Shown here: positions 7,135 through 13,824 of the stretch, one piece after another
Numbering within the stretch: the stretch's first letter is position 1
Layout: every line of letters starts with the position of its first letter
Virus record (IMG/VR): IMGVR_UViG_3300042988_000862
Span: 1 to 42,790 of that record
Direction: 5' to 3' (one strand)
DNA from: a virus
Length of the DNA stretch: 42,790 nt
Program-made: the position numbers and the translations under genes
The notes under the pieces: generated by a model
Databases searched by the model: none
Told to the model about the DNA's origin: nothing
What the model saw: the letters and a program-made list of their open reading frames with translations, nothing else

Positions 7135-7224
7135 ATGAAAAGGATGTTGATAAAAAAAAGAAAGCTCGATTTAGTTGTTGACAAACTCATCGCCGCGCTA
7201 AAAACTGAACGAGGTGTCAAGTGA
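7135..7224 (+). CDS. 29-residue basic peptide
   Basis: A short ORF starting MKRMLIKKRKLDLVVDKLI after a GGGGAG ribosome site. Its stop overlaps the GTG start of the next gene (GTGA), the same coupling used throughout this operon. It is amphipathic and Lys-rich. Length makes the call uncertain. Confidence 0.4.
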   Translation: MKRMLIKKRKLDLVVDKLIAALKTERGVK

Positions 7225-7487
7225 AAGGACTTGAAGAACTCAATGACACAGACCGCAAGATGATTGAAAAACAAATTGACGAACTCGACAAAGAGAAAGC
7301 TGATTTTCTAGCCTCAATCCACGTGGACGAAAACCAGTTTAGACACTGGTTTGTTAAGACGATGTACGAAAGAATATCATTGAAAACATACGCATCATCT
7401 TTTATACGCCAATGGGTTTTTGGTGAACGTGATGCTTCGGCGCAGGCACTTAAAACAATGTATGATTTTATCAAGGAGGTCAAATGA
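7221..7487 (+). CDS. Hypothetical helical protein
   Basis: 88 residues starting with GTG at 7221, overlapping the stop of the small ORF before it. The first 30 residues are charged and heptad-like (coiled coil). The remainder has aromatic residues (HWFVKTMYERI, IRQWVFGE). The stop overlaps the next ATG. No family recognised. Confidence 0.6.
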   Translation: MKGLEELNDTDRKMIEKQIDELDKEKADFLASIHVDENQFRHWFVKTMYERISLKTYASSFIRQWVFGERDASAQALKTMYDFIKEVK

Positions 7488-7666
7488 AAGACTTTGCGGT
7501 GTGTTCAGGGGTAGCGCAGTGGTCTTCAGTGTGTCCAAGACGCACGGGCTGTAAACGGCATAGAATGTATATGCTGTGCAAGCACCAAGATAATATAAAT
7601 CAAAACCATGTAATGCCAGCGTTCAAAGGAAAAACGTGCGTAAACTTTGTGGAGGTGGAGAAATGA
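7484..7666 (+). CDS. Small Cys-rich protein
   Basis: 60 residues with five cysteines (VCSG, VCPRRTGC, LCKH, TCVN), suggesting a metal site. It starts in an ATGA overlap after AAGGAGG and ends in another ATGA overlap. Function is not recognised. Confidence 0.6.
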   Translation: MKDFAVCSGVAQWSSVCPRRTGCKRHRMYMLCKHQDNINQNHVMPAFKGKTCVNFVEVEK

Positions 7667-7965
7667 TTACAAAATCTAAGTTCAAAAATCCCGACAAGTT
7701 CATATCTCACTTAAAAGCTGACCTTGAATACGCACGAAGTCGGGTAAGGTCGCTGTCTAATCAGCTTGGAAATTATTGGTTTGGGTTTTCTAAAAACCGG
7801 ACGATATGCCCAGTACTCAACATCGGGTATTATGAACATATCACAATAGGGACTCGTATCGCTATAACTGCCGAGGTTACAGGGCTGGTCAAAAACGATG
7901 ACGGCACAGTGACGTGTACGCTTTCTTTAAAAGAAGCGAGAAACATAATCAAGGAGTCCAAATGA
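7663..7965 (+). CDS. Hypothetical protein with beta-rich C-terminus
   Basis: 100 residues from ATG 7663 (ATGA overlap; GGAGGTGGAG upstream). An in-frame ATG at 7636 lies within the previous gene. The N-terminus is helical and basic; the C-terminus (TRIAITAEVTGLVKNDDGTVTCTL) reads as a small beta barrel. Function is not recognised. Confidence 0.6.
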   Translation: MITKSKFKNPDKFISHLKADLEYARSRVRSLSNQLGNYWFGFSKNRTICPVLNIGYYEHITIGTRIAITAEVTGLVKNDDGTVTCTLSLKEARNIIKESK

Positions 7966-8171
7966 ACCCAATACTTTTCTGGTACATCGTGGGGTGCGTG
8001 GTGGCGTTGATTCAACAATTGAACTTAGTGTATCTGCGAGGAAAATATAATTACTCTGTTTTTGAAACGTCACTTGCAACAACAGTTTTTAGTTGGGTCG
8101 GTCTTATTATCGCACTGGACAGCTACATCACATTAGTAAATCTCTGGCGGCGAAATAAGAAGGGGGAGTAG
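7962..8171 (+). CDS. Small two-helix membrane protein
   Basis: 69 residues from ATG 7962 (AAGGAG upstream, ATGA overlap). Two hydrophobic segments, residues about 3-25 and 38-61, are joined by a polar loop; the tail is basic (RRNKKG), which favours a cytoplasmic C-terminus. It is followed two bases later by a lipoprotein gene. A role in holin function or superinfection exclusion is possible but not shown. Confidence 0.6.
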   Translation: MNPILFWYIVGCVVALIQQLNLVYLRGKYNYSVFETSLATTVFSWVGLIIALDSYITLVNLWRRNKKGE

Positions 8172-8173
8172 GG

Positions 8174-8326
8174 ATGGGTAAACTATTAATTATATTATGC
8201 GTGTTATTGTGTGGGTGTGCATCGAATAAACAATATCCATACGAATGTTACCATTATGGTCAAGGGACTTTAGTAGAAACGACTCGGTGTATTCCGTGTG
8301 ACAAAAGCAATAAATGTGATTGGTAA
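8174..8326 (+). CDS. Small lipoprotein
   Basis: 50 residues, too short for most gene callers. The N-terminus MGKLLIILCVLLCGC is a lipoprotein signal with the lipobox LCGC, so Cys15 would be lipidated. The mature part is 36 residues with four Cys that could form disulfides. GGGGAGTAGGG lies upstream. It pairs with the membrane-protein gene before it. Small phage lipoproteins often block superinfection or act as spanins. It is not proline-rich like Rz1, so exclusion is the better guess (inference). Confidence 0.65.
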   Translation: MGKLLIILCVLLCGCASNKQYPYECYHYGQGTLVETTRCIPCDKSNKCDW

Positions 8327-8331
8327 AAATT

Positions 8332-8802
8332 ATGAATAATTCTATTTTTGAATGTCCGATATTTTTAATATTACAACGAAAGACTAAGCCTCCAAAGAAA
8401 TATTGGATAAATAAAAACCAAGAACATAACTGGCATCCGTTCGTATACAACGCATTGAAAGTAGAGTTCTGTCGTGTAATGGATAAAGCATATCCGATAG
8501 TCGGTAAGATACAGACACCGATTATGGTCAATTACGTTGTCCACTATGGCAGAAAATGCGATTTTGATGTAAACAATATATCATCAATCGTTGACAAGTT
8601 TTTTATGGATTGGCTCGTAACACGTGGTGCGATAGAAGATGATTGTATGCGTTTTGTCCATGGTGGTTCGTATTATTGGGGTGGATATGAAAAGGATGTA
8701 TTCAAATGTACTGCATCGGTACAGACCGTAGCACCATTGCCAGAATCACAAAACAAGCCTTTAACGCCACGCAAAGCATTAAAACAAGGCAATATAGCCT
8801 GA
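8332..8802 (+). CDS. rusA-like: RusA-like Holliday junction resolvase
   Basis: 156 residues from ATG 8332. The stretch CDFDVNNISSIVDKFFMDWL...GAIEDD carries the RusA pattern: Asp77, Asp79, Asp93 and the Asp103-Asp104 pair, with spacing like the metal-binding aspartates of E. coli RusA. RusA-family enzymes cut four-way junctions made during recombination and replication, clearing branched DNA before packaging. The C-terminal 25 residues are a basic tail. The start has no clear Shine-Dalgarno; coupling to the lipoprotein gene 5 nt upstream may help. Confidence 0.72.
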   Translation: MNNSIFECPIFLILQRKTKPPKKYWINKNQEHNWHPFVYNALKVEFCRVMDKAYPIVGKIQTPIMVNYVVHYGRKCDFDVNNISSIVDKFFMDWLVTRGAIEDDCMRFVHGGSYYWGGYEKDVFKCTASVQTVAPLPESQNKPLTPRKALKQGNIA

Positions 8803-8852
8803 ACGTGTATTTATAGCTTAAATCGTGTTTGTTGATATATTAAAGATAATTA

Positions 8853-8881
8853 TTGACAATTAAACAATGTTACTGTATTAT
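8853..8881 (+). promoter_or_regulatory. Sigma-70 promoter
   Basis: TTGACA 8853-8858, a 17-bp spacer, TATTAT 8876-8881, in a 104-bp AT-rich gap. It serves the repeat-protein gene starting at 8907. Confidence 0.85.
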
Positions 8882-8906
8882 TGAAACATAAACAAAGGCG
8901 GTATGT

Positions 8907-10361
8907 ATGAAAAAAATTGTAAGAACTTCTACTAGTGCTAAAGGTGGAATTACAGAAGAAGAAAAAAAAAAGATGGATAAGATAACTGAAAAATGGATAA
9001 CTAATGCGTACAAAACAGGACGTACCGATAAAAAGGCTTGCGTTGAAGCTATTGAAAGATTATACGAAGTTTCTGGTTTAAAAAAACCAAGAGTTATTAT
9101 TGTACCATCTCCTTTAGTAATGTCAATTACATACGGATTGAGTGCAGGTATATGGTTTTTAAGAAAAACTCGTGACGCAACTGATGACGCAACTGATGAC
9201 GCAACTCGTGCCGCAACTGATGCCGCAACTGATGCCGCAACTAGTGCCGCAATTGATGCCGCAACTTATGCCGCAACTCGTGCCGCAACTTATGCCGCAA
9301 CTTATGACGCAACTCGTGCCGCAACTTATGCCGCAACTTATGACGCAACTGATGACGCAACTGATGACGCAACTCGTGCCGCAACTGATGCCGCAACTGA
9401 TGCCGCAACTGATGCCGCAACTCGTGCCGCAATTGATGCCGCAACTTATGCCGCAACTTATGACGCAACTGATGACGCAACTCGTGCCGCAACTGATGCC
9501 GCAATTGATGCCGCAACTTATGCCGCAACTCGTGCCGCAACTGATGACGCAACTAATGCCGCAACTTATGACGCAACTGATGACGCAACTCGTGCCGCAA
9601 CTGATGCCGCAATTGATGCCGCAACTGATGACGCAACTCGTGCCGCAACTTATGATTTTAAATGGTTATATTATTTAGCAAAGAAGTTTGGAGGTAAAAA
9701 TTATAAACTACTTATATCCTGCATAAATAGATGGGCAAATGTAAGACAATGGGGAAATATGTGGTCTTCATATCCAGCTTATGCTGAGGCATACAGAGAT
9801 GTATTAAAACTTTCTGGTTTAAAATGTTGGAATAAATGGTCTGCATATGAAGATTGTGCAAAACTTGGTGGTTATAGAGTTATGCACGAAGAATTTTGCA
9901 TTGTAAGCGATTTTCCTGATGTAATAAAAATTGATTCTCAAAATAGAGCACACTGTGAAGATGGGGCTTCACATAGATGGTCAGATGGGTTTGAGATATA
10001 TTCATGGCATGGTATCAAGGTAAATAAAAAAATAATATGTACACCAGAACTTTTGACTATTGAAGAAATACAATCAGAAAAAAATATTGAAGTGCAACGT
10101 GTAATGATAGAACGTTTTGGAGTTGAAAAGTACCTTGAAAAAATCGATTGTGATGTTATTGATACAGATATGCGTGGAATTGAAGGAGGTGGCGCACGTT
10201 GTTTGCTTAGAGAAAATAACGGTAATCAATGGTTAGTATGTACAGATGGAAGCACTGAACGAGTTTACCATCTATCAGCACCTAAAGAATCTAAGACGTG
10301 TAAAGAAGCGCATGAGGCATTATCTGGATTCGCAGAATCAAAAATTAAAATGGAGGGATGA
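8907..10361 (+). CDS. DUF6745-like protein with 40 tetrapeptide repeats
   Basis: 484 residues. The N-terminal 88 residues end in a 'VIIVPSP' strand. Residues 89-248 are 40 tetrapeptides [DRYSN][AD]A[TI]. The C-terminal part (EFCIVSDFPDVIKIDSQNR, HCEDGASHRWSDG, YSWHGIKV, NIEVQRVMIERFG) matches DUF6745, whose role is unknown to me. In known DUF6745 proteins the N-terminal and C-terminal parts are adjacent, so the Ala/Thr-rich array looks like an insertion that has expanded. No signal peptide. It has its own strong promoter and AAAGGCGG. The next gene shares its operon. Confidence 0.72.
   Translation: MKKIVRTSTSAKGGITEEEKKKMDKITEKWITNAYKTGRTDKKACVEAIERLYEVSGLKKPRVIIVPSPLVMSITYGLSAGIWFLRKTRDATDDATDDATRAATDAATDAATSAAIDAATYAATRAATYAATYDATRAATYAATYDATDDATDDATRAATDAATDAATDAATRAAIDAATYAATYDATDDATRAATDAAIDAATYAATRAATDDATNAATYDATDDATRAATDAAIDAATDDATRAATYDFKWLYYLAKKFGGKNYKLLISCINRWANVRQWGNMWSSYPAYAEAYRDVLKLSGLKCWNKWSAYEDCAKLGGYRVMHEEFCIVSDFPDVIKIDSQNRAHCEDGASHRWSDGFEIYSWHGIKVNKKIICTPELLTIEEIQSEKNIEVQRVMIERFGVEKYLEKIDCDVIDTDMRGIEGGGARCLLRENNGNQWLVCTDGSTERVYHLSAPKESKTCKEAHEALSGFAESKIKMEG
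9171..9650 (+). repeat. 12-bp coding tandem repeat, 40 units
   Basis: Forty units of the form NNTG[AC]CGCAA[CT]T. Codon 1 is GAT, CGT, TAT, AGT or AAT; codon 2 GAC or GCC; codon 3 always GCA; codon 4 ACT or ATT. I found no silent difference in all 40 units. Blocks of several units recur (for example units 2-6 and 16-20), which points to segmental duplication. Confidence 0.97.
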
Positions 10362-10362
10362 G

Positions 10363-10797
10363 ATGAAAAGCGTAGAAGTATTAGAGCAGATAAAAGAAGT
10401 AGCGTTAAAGAACGCATCAAGAAAAAAAAGTCAGAAGCGTAGAACGGTAGACCTTAAAGTCGGAGATTGTTTTAGGCAGGGAGACCTATATTTTCATGTT
10501 GTTTCTAATAATCATAAAGTCGGTGACATTGTAGAACGTAAACAACTTGCTGACGGTGACCAGTTGGGCGCACGGCATATACTTACAGGACATACAAAGG
10601 TATATGAAGGGATTGAATTACCTTATTATGTTTCTTCACAATATAAGAAAGCTGCATTAGGGTATGCTTTTGATATACTTGAAAAAGGTGTTGTGGCAAC
10701 GCATCCTGAACACGACGAGTATGTATTTCCTGATAAATGTAGGATTCAGGTAACACATCAACTTGATTTACGAACACTAGAACGTGTAAGAGATTAA
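10363..10797 (+). CDS. Conserved 'QGD...ARH...HPEH' protein
   Basis: 144 residues from ATG 10363, two bases after the DUF6745-like gene and after GGAGGG; the frame is open upstream to 10246 but that overlaps the previous gene. Motifs: RQGDLYFHVV (about 37-46), ADGDQLGARHIL, a GH pair, then ATHPEHDEYVFP and QVTHQLDLRTLERVRD at the C-terminus. Proteins with 'QGD', 'GHxH' and 'HEEH' spacing ending in a Q-x-x-x-x-x-x-R-x-V-x-D tail are known in bacteria, with no function I can name. The conserved His residues suggest a metal-binding beta barrel (inference). Confidence 0.6.
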   Translation: MKSVEVLEQIKEVALKNASRKKSQKRRTVDLKVGDCFRQGDLYFHVVSNNHKVGDIVERKQLADGDQLGARHILTGHTKVYEGIELPYYVSSQYKKAALGYAFDILEKGVVATHPEHDEYVFPDKCRIQVTHQLDLRTLERVRD

Positions 10798-10812
10798 ATA
10801 ACAAGGAGTATC

Positions 10813-11016
10813 ATGGGAATAAAAGACGAATGTTTTACGATGGAAGAAGCGGCGAGTGAGTTGGGGTACGCACATGGGTCGTTAGCGGTTAATTGGCGTA
10901 AGATATGCGCTAAATTAAATATCACTGCTAAAGAAATATCTGGTCGTGTATGGTTCACGAAAGATTCAGTTCGTAAGGCGATACAAAACTCAAACATTGA
11001 TTTAAGTAAAAAATAA
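10813..11016 (+). CDS. Small HTH (excisionase/MerR-like) protein
   Basis: 67 residues. FTMEEAASELGYAHGSLAVNW is a helix-turn-helix of the HTH_17/excisionase type, followed by the short wing GRVWFTKDSVRKAI. Such proteins bind DNA as small regulators or recombination directionality factors. No integrase is seen in the window, so regulation is more likely. AAGGAG precedes the ATG. It lies between the DUF6745 pair and the recombination genes. Confidence 0.65.
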   Translation: MGIKDECFTMEEAASELGYAHGSLAVNWRKICAKLNITAKEISGRVWFTKDSVRKAIQNSNIDLSKK

Positions 11017-11072
11017 AATTGTGGTAATGAGCCGACCACATTTAACAGGCTCAAAAAAAGGTAGGTGTTGTT

Positions 11073-11984
11073 ATGGCGTTAAAAGGGGTCAAACCAGAGA
11101 AAAAAGAGAAACGGCTGAAGATGTTCGTGTACGGTCCAGCCGGAATTGGAAAGACTACTGCTGCAATCCAATTCCCAAACTCGTATGTAGTGGACACGGA
11201 AAAGGGTACTGATTTTTACAGTGAAACAATCAATAAATCAAGTTCAGCGGTATTTCAATCAGCTAATCCAGATGATATATACGCTGAAATCAGGGAGTTG
11301 CTTACAACAAAACATCAGTATAAGACATTGATTATTGACCCGATTACTCATGTCTATAACGCAACACAAGAGAAATGGACACGTATTTTCGAGAAGAACT
11401 CAAAGACTTCAAAAGATTCTGATATTCAGGATTTTGGTATGCGTTATTGGAGCAAAATCAAAGGTGAGTTTAAGGGTCTTGAACGGCTGATACTCGCCCT
11501 TGATATGAATGTTATCTGTACAGCACACCAGAAAGACGTATACGGTTCAAACTTCTCAAAATTAGGTGTCACGTTTGACAGTATGCGTGGCGATGATTAC
11601 CTGTTTGACCTGATATTCAGGATTGAAAAACGAGGGACTGACCGTATCGCAATCTGCGAGAAAGAACGTGCGGATATGGGAAAACAAAAGTTTCCAGCTG
11701 AGTTTATATGGTCATATGAAAACTTCTGCAAATATTATGGACGTGAAATAATCGAGAAGGAAAGTGTTCCTGTAGTGTTAGCATCACCTGAACAAGTTGA
11801 CACTATTCAGAAGCTTATATCGGCGTTAAATGTCGATGAAGCGACAATAACAAAATGGTTTGTTAAAGCGGATGTAGAGAAGTTCTCAGAAATGAATGGT
11901 GATACAATACAGAAATGTATCGACGTTCTTAACAAAAAGATTGATGAACTTAAAAACACGGATTCTAAAAAGGAGGTTAAATAA
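11073..11984 (+). CDS. AAA_24 / Sak4-like RecA-fold ATPase
   Basis: 303 residues. Walker A is GPAGIGKTT at 21-29; VVDTEKGT follows; Walker B is LIIDP at 86-90; ICTAHQ (sensor-like) comes later. This is the pattern of the phage AAA_24 family, which includes Sak4 single-strand annealing proteins. Such proteins help repair and recombine replicating phage DNA and usually sit beside an SSB-like gene, as here: the DUF669-like gene starts with a 1-nt overlap. The C-terminal 60 residues (EQVDTIQKLISALNVD...) look like a helical add-on. ATG 11073 follows AAAGGTAGG. Confidence 0.72.
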   Translation: MALKGVKPEKKEKRLKMFVYGPAGIGKTTAAIQFPNSYVVDTEKGTDFYSETINKSSSAVFQSANPDDIYAEIRELLTTKHQYKTLIIDPITHVYNATQEKWTRIFEKNSKTSKDSDIQDFGMRYWSKIKGEFKGLERLILALDMNVICTAHQKDVYGSNFSKLGVTFDSMRGDDYLFDLIFRIEKRGTDRIAICEKERADMGKQKFPAEFIWSYENFCKYYGREIIEKESVPVVLASPEQVDTIQKLISALNVDEATITKWFVKADVEKFSEMNGDTIQKCIDVLNKKIDELKNTDSKKEVK

Positions 11985-12466
11985 TGAAACTCAAGCGTAA
12001 TATGAAAAATGTGGATGAGGGTGAGGCTGGTTCTGACAAGTTTACGATTAGCGTAGGACAGCATGAATTTATTATTTCTGAGATTCAGGAATTGTACACG
12101 AAAAATGGTGACCCGATGTTTAACATCAAGCTAATATGCAATAAAGGAGATAAAGACGCTGGTAAATGGTGTTTCGATAAAATCGTTATACCAGAAGAAA
12201 ATAGTTCGGCTATTAAGATTATGGGACGGTCAAAACATTTTCTGCATTGTATCGGTGAACCGTATGACAATGACGGACTGGATATTGATAGTGACCGATG
12301 GTTAAACAAGAAAGTTGTTGCTGAAACTGAAATTGAAGCACCGAACGAATACCATCCAAAGTTTCCAGTAACAAAAATCACAAACTATGTTCTTGTTGAA
12401 GGGCTTAACTCTATACCTGATGCAAGCATGGAACAATCAGCGTCACCTATTGAAGAACCATTTTAA
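11984..12466 (+). CDS. DUF669-like ssDNA-binding protein
   Basis: 160 residues. GQHEFIISEIQEL, DPMFNIKLIC, and DRWLNKKVVAETEIE form the strands expected of the DUF669/SSB-like OB fold that accompanies phage recombinases. The tail is acidic and ends with Phe (EEPF), as in many SSB proteins, where the tip recruits partners. It starts inside the stop of the ATPase gene (TAATG), so both are made together. Confidence 0.6.
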   Translation: MKLKRNMKNVDEGEAGSDKFTISVGQHEFIISEIQELYTKNGDPMFNIKLICNKGDKDAGKWCFDKIVIPEENSSAIKIMGRSKHFLHCIGEPYDNDGLDIDSDRWLNKKVVAETEIEAPNEYHPKFPVTKITNYVLVEGLNSIPDASMEQSASPIEEPF

Positions 12467-12482
12467 TTGTTAAAATAAGATT

Positions 12483-12501
12483 ACAGCGTCCAATCCGCTG
12501 T
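12483..12501 (+). promoter_or_regulatory. Hairpin between operon genes
   Basis: ACAGCG / CGCTGT with a 7-nt loop, 16 nt after the stop of the ssDNA-binding gene, followed by TTAGCTT. The U-tract is weak, so partial termination or transcript-end protection is more likely than full termination. Confidence 0.4.
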
Positions 12502-12520
12502 TTAGCTTAAAAGGAAGCCG

Positions 12521-12643
12521 ATGAAGCCTAAAATCAAGAAAGAATGTTCAAATTGTCGGCATGAACCTGAAAGAAAGGCGTGTCAAGAACATAAAATCAA
12601 ACCGTGTTATAAATGCCAATATATCTATTGGGAGAAGAAATGA
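12521..12643 (+). CDS. 40-residue zinc-ribbon peptide
   Basis: Starts MKPKIKKECSNCRHEPERKAC and has CSNC plus CYKC, two Cys pairs with a His nearby, typical of a single zinc site. AAAAGGAAG lies upstream. Its stop overlaps the ATG of the next gene. Confidence 0.6.
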   Translation: MKPKIKKECSNCRHEPERKACQEHKIKPCYKCQYIYWEKK

Positions 12644-12843
12644 AACTACCACTTTGTCCATACTGTAATAAACGTAGATTACATTATATAAAAATTGATA
12701 GCAAGAAACTTACCAAGACGTGTAAAGCAAAAGTATGTAGGAAAATATGTGCTTCTAAGAACGCACAAAGGAATGCTTTGTTTCTTAATAATCCGTATGT
12801 TCGTAAAACTAAATATGTATCATCGTATGGAGAACTAGTATAA
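12640..12843 (+). CDS. Small zinc-finger-like protein
   Basis: 67 residues from ATG 12640 (ATGA overlap; GGGAGAAG upstream). CPYC at the N-terminus and CKAKVCRKIC further on are likely metal ligands. The protein is basic and ends in a flexible tail. It is the last gene of the rightward early block; its stop lies 3 nt from the stop of the leftward late block. Confidence 0.55.
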   Translation: MKLPLCPYCNKRRLHYIKIDSKKLTKTCKAKVCRKICASKNAQRNALFLNNPYVRKTKYVSSYGELV

Positions 12844-12846
12844 TAT

Positions 12847-13386
12847 TTATAAAGTACCTTCCCAAACAGTTTCAAACTCGTCACTGTCGATGAAATGACC
12901 GGGCATACAGTCTCCCGGTTTATCAACGTTCTTTAATGCAAACGGTATTTCTTTACGGAACGCCCATAACGTGTTCTCTGAACAGAACATCTTATTCTTT
13001 GACCCTGTGCAGAGTTTCCCTAACAAGAAATGAGCTATACCGAACCAATCATACCCAAGATTGCATTTAGTCGCTGACCAGAACGCTATTTTGTATCGCA
13101 ACCGCTCATCATACGCTTGTGAATTTCTGAACTTGCGTATACAGACGTATCGACCTTTATAGAACTTAGGAAAATCATCTAATATCTGCGTTGTAGGCGG
13201 TGCAACACGAACGCTGTTATATCCACCACCTAGTATCTCAACGTGGCTGTAACGTGATGCTAGAGGGCTTAAACCACGCTTTAATTGTTCTTTCTCAATG
13301 CCACGACCGAATATATCCGGTTTTTCACGATTAAGGTAACACGCTATGTAGCCCATTTTCGGGACATCTTCATTAAGCGGTTGCAT
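12847..13386 (-). CDS. Permuted NlpC/P60 (YiiX-like) cysteine peptidase/amidase
   Basis: 179 residues. RYSHVEIL holds His48 and Glu50, and NKMFCSENTLWAF holds Cys135 in a C-S-E context. His before Cys is the order of permuted papain-like enzymes of the YiiX/LRAT type, which cut or ligate amide or ester bonds in cell-wall or lipid substrates. It is the last gene of the late operon and overlaps a small membrane-protein gene by 14 nt, so a lysis role is likely. The ATG at 13386 has GGAAGG 7 nt upstream. Confidence 0.62.
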   Translation of the reverse strand: MQPLNEDVPKMGYIACYLNREKPDIFGRGIEKEQLKRGLSPLASRYSHVEILGGGYNSVRVAPPTTQILDDFPKFYKGRYVCIRKFRNSQAYDERLRYKIAFWSATKCNLGYDWFGIAHFLLGKLCTGSKNKMFCSENTLWAFRKEIPFALKNVDKPGDCMPGHFIDSDEFETVWEGTL

Positions 13387-13558
13387 CTGTACCTTCCTTT
13401 TTACGTAGCTGATACCCTGTTATTACTGTTGCCGCTAACCCTAAGAACGCTTCAGGTGGGATTAACTTCATCAAGAACCCAACACACGTTGTTATTGAAA
13501 AACACAACAACGCAAAGTATTGACCTGACATCGCTTTCTTTTTAAAGAAATCGTTCAT
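13373..13558 (-). CDS. Small membrane protein, holin candidate
   Basis: 61 residues with a basic N-terminus, two hydrophobic segments (about 14-33 and 36-51) and a charged C-terminus (RKKEGTDATA). Size, topology and position before the cysteine peptidase fit a class II-type holin, but no family motif is visible. It overlaps both neighbours by a few bases. Confidence 0.5.
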   Translation of the reverse strand: MNDFFKKKAMSGQYFALLCFSITTCVGFLMKLIPPEAFLGLAATVITGYQLRKKEGTDATA

Positions 13559-13812
13559 ACTACATCACCTTCATCTAAACCATCCCTTTGAACACCGATA
13601 ATCTTTGTTAGTATCTCACGGAATGTAAAAAAACCTTTATCATCATCTGCTATTGATTGATGTAACAAGACAAGGGAATCATCGTATTCTTCTTCACGCA
13701 TCTCATAATCGAGTAGCTCAAGAATACGTTCTTTTGATACCATACCACGACCGTTTGGGAACTCTTTAATCAAGTCTGACTTGAAATCCTCGACAACATG
13801 GACTGGTGACAT
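13555..13812 (-). CDS. Hypothetical acidic protein
   Basis: 85 residues, acidic and helical, with no Cys or membrane segment. A strong GGAGGT precedes the ATG. It overlaps the holin candidate by 4 nt. No family recognised. Confidence 0.55.
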   Translation of the reverse strand: MSPVHVVEDFKSDLIKEFPNGRGMVSKERILELLDYEMREEEYDDSLVLLHQSIADDDKGFFTFREILTKIIGVQRDGLDEGDVV

Positions 13813-13824
13813 GATACCTCCAGT

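Noticed and set aside
4793-9650. Tandem arrays as CRISPR or as diversity-generating retroelement targets
   Set aside because: Units are contiguous and coding, with no spacers. No reverse transcriptase or template repeat was seen, and the changes are not adenine-specific.
9172-9678. ORFs made of MTQL / RHQL repeats over the 12-bp array (both strands)
   Set aside because: Artefacts of a stop-free 12-bp repeat in other frames; the DUF6745-like frame has family ends and a promoter.
11029-11054. GAGCC / GGCTC inverted repeat before the Sak4-like gene
   Set aside because: Only 5 bp with a 14-nt loop and followed by A's on the sense strand, so not a terminator; no clear role.
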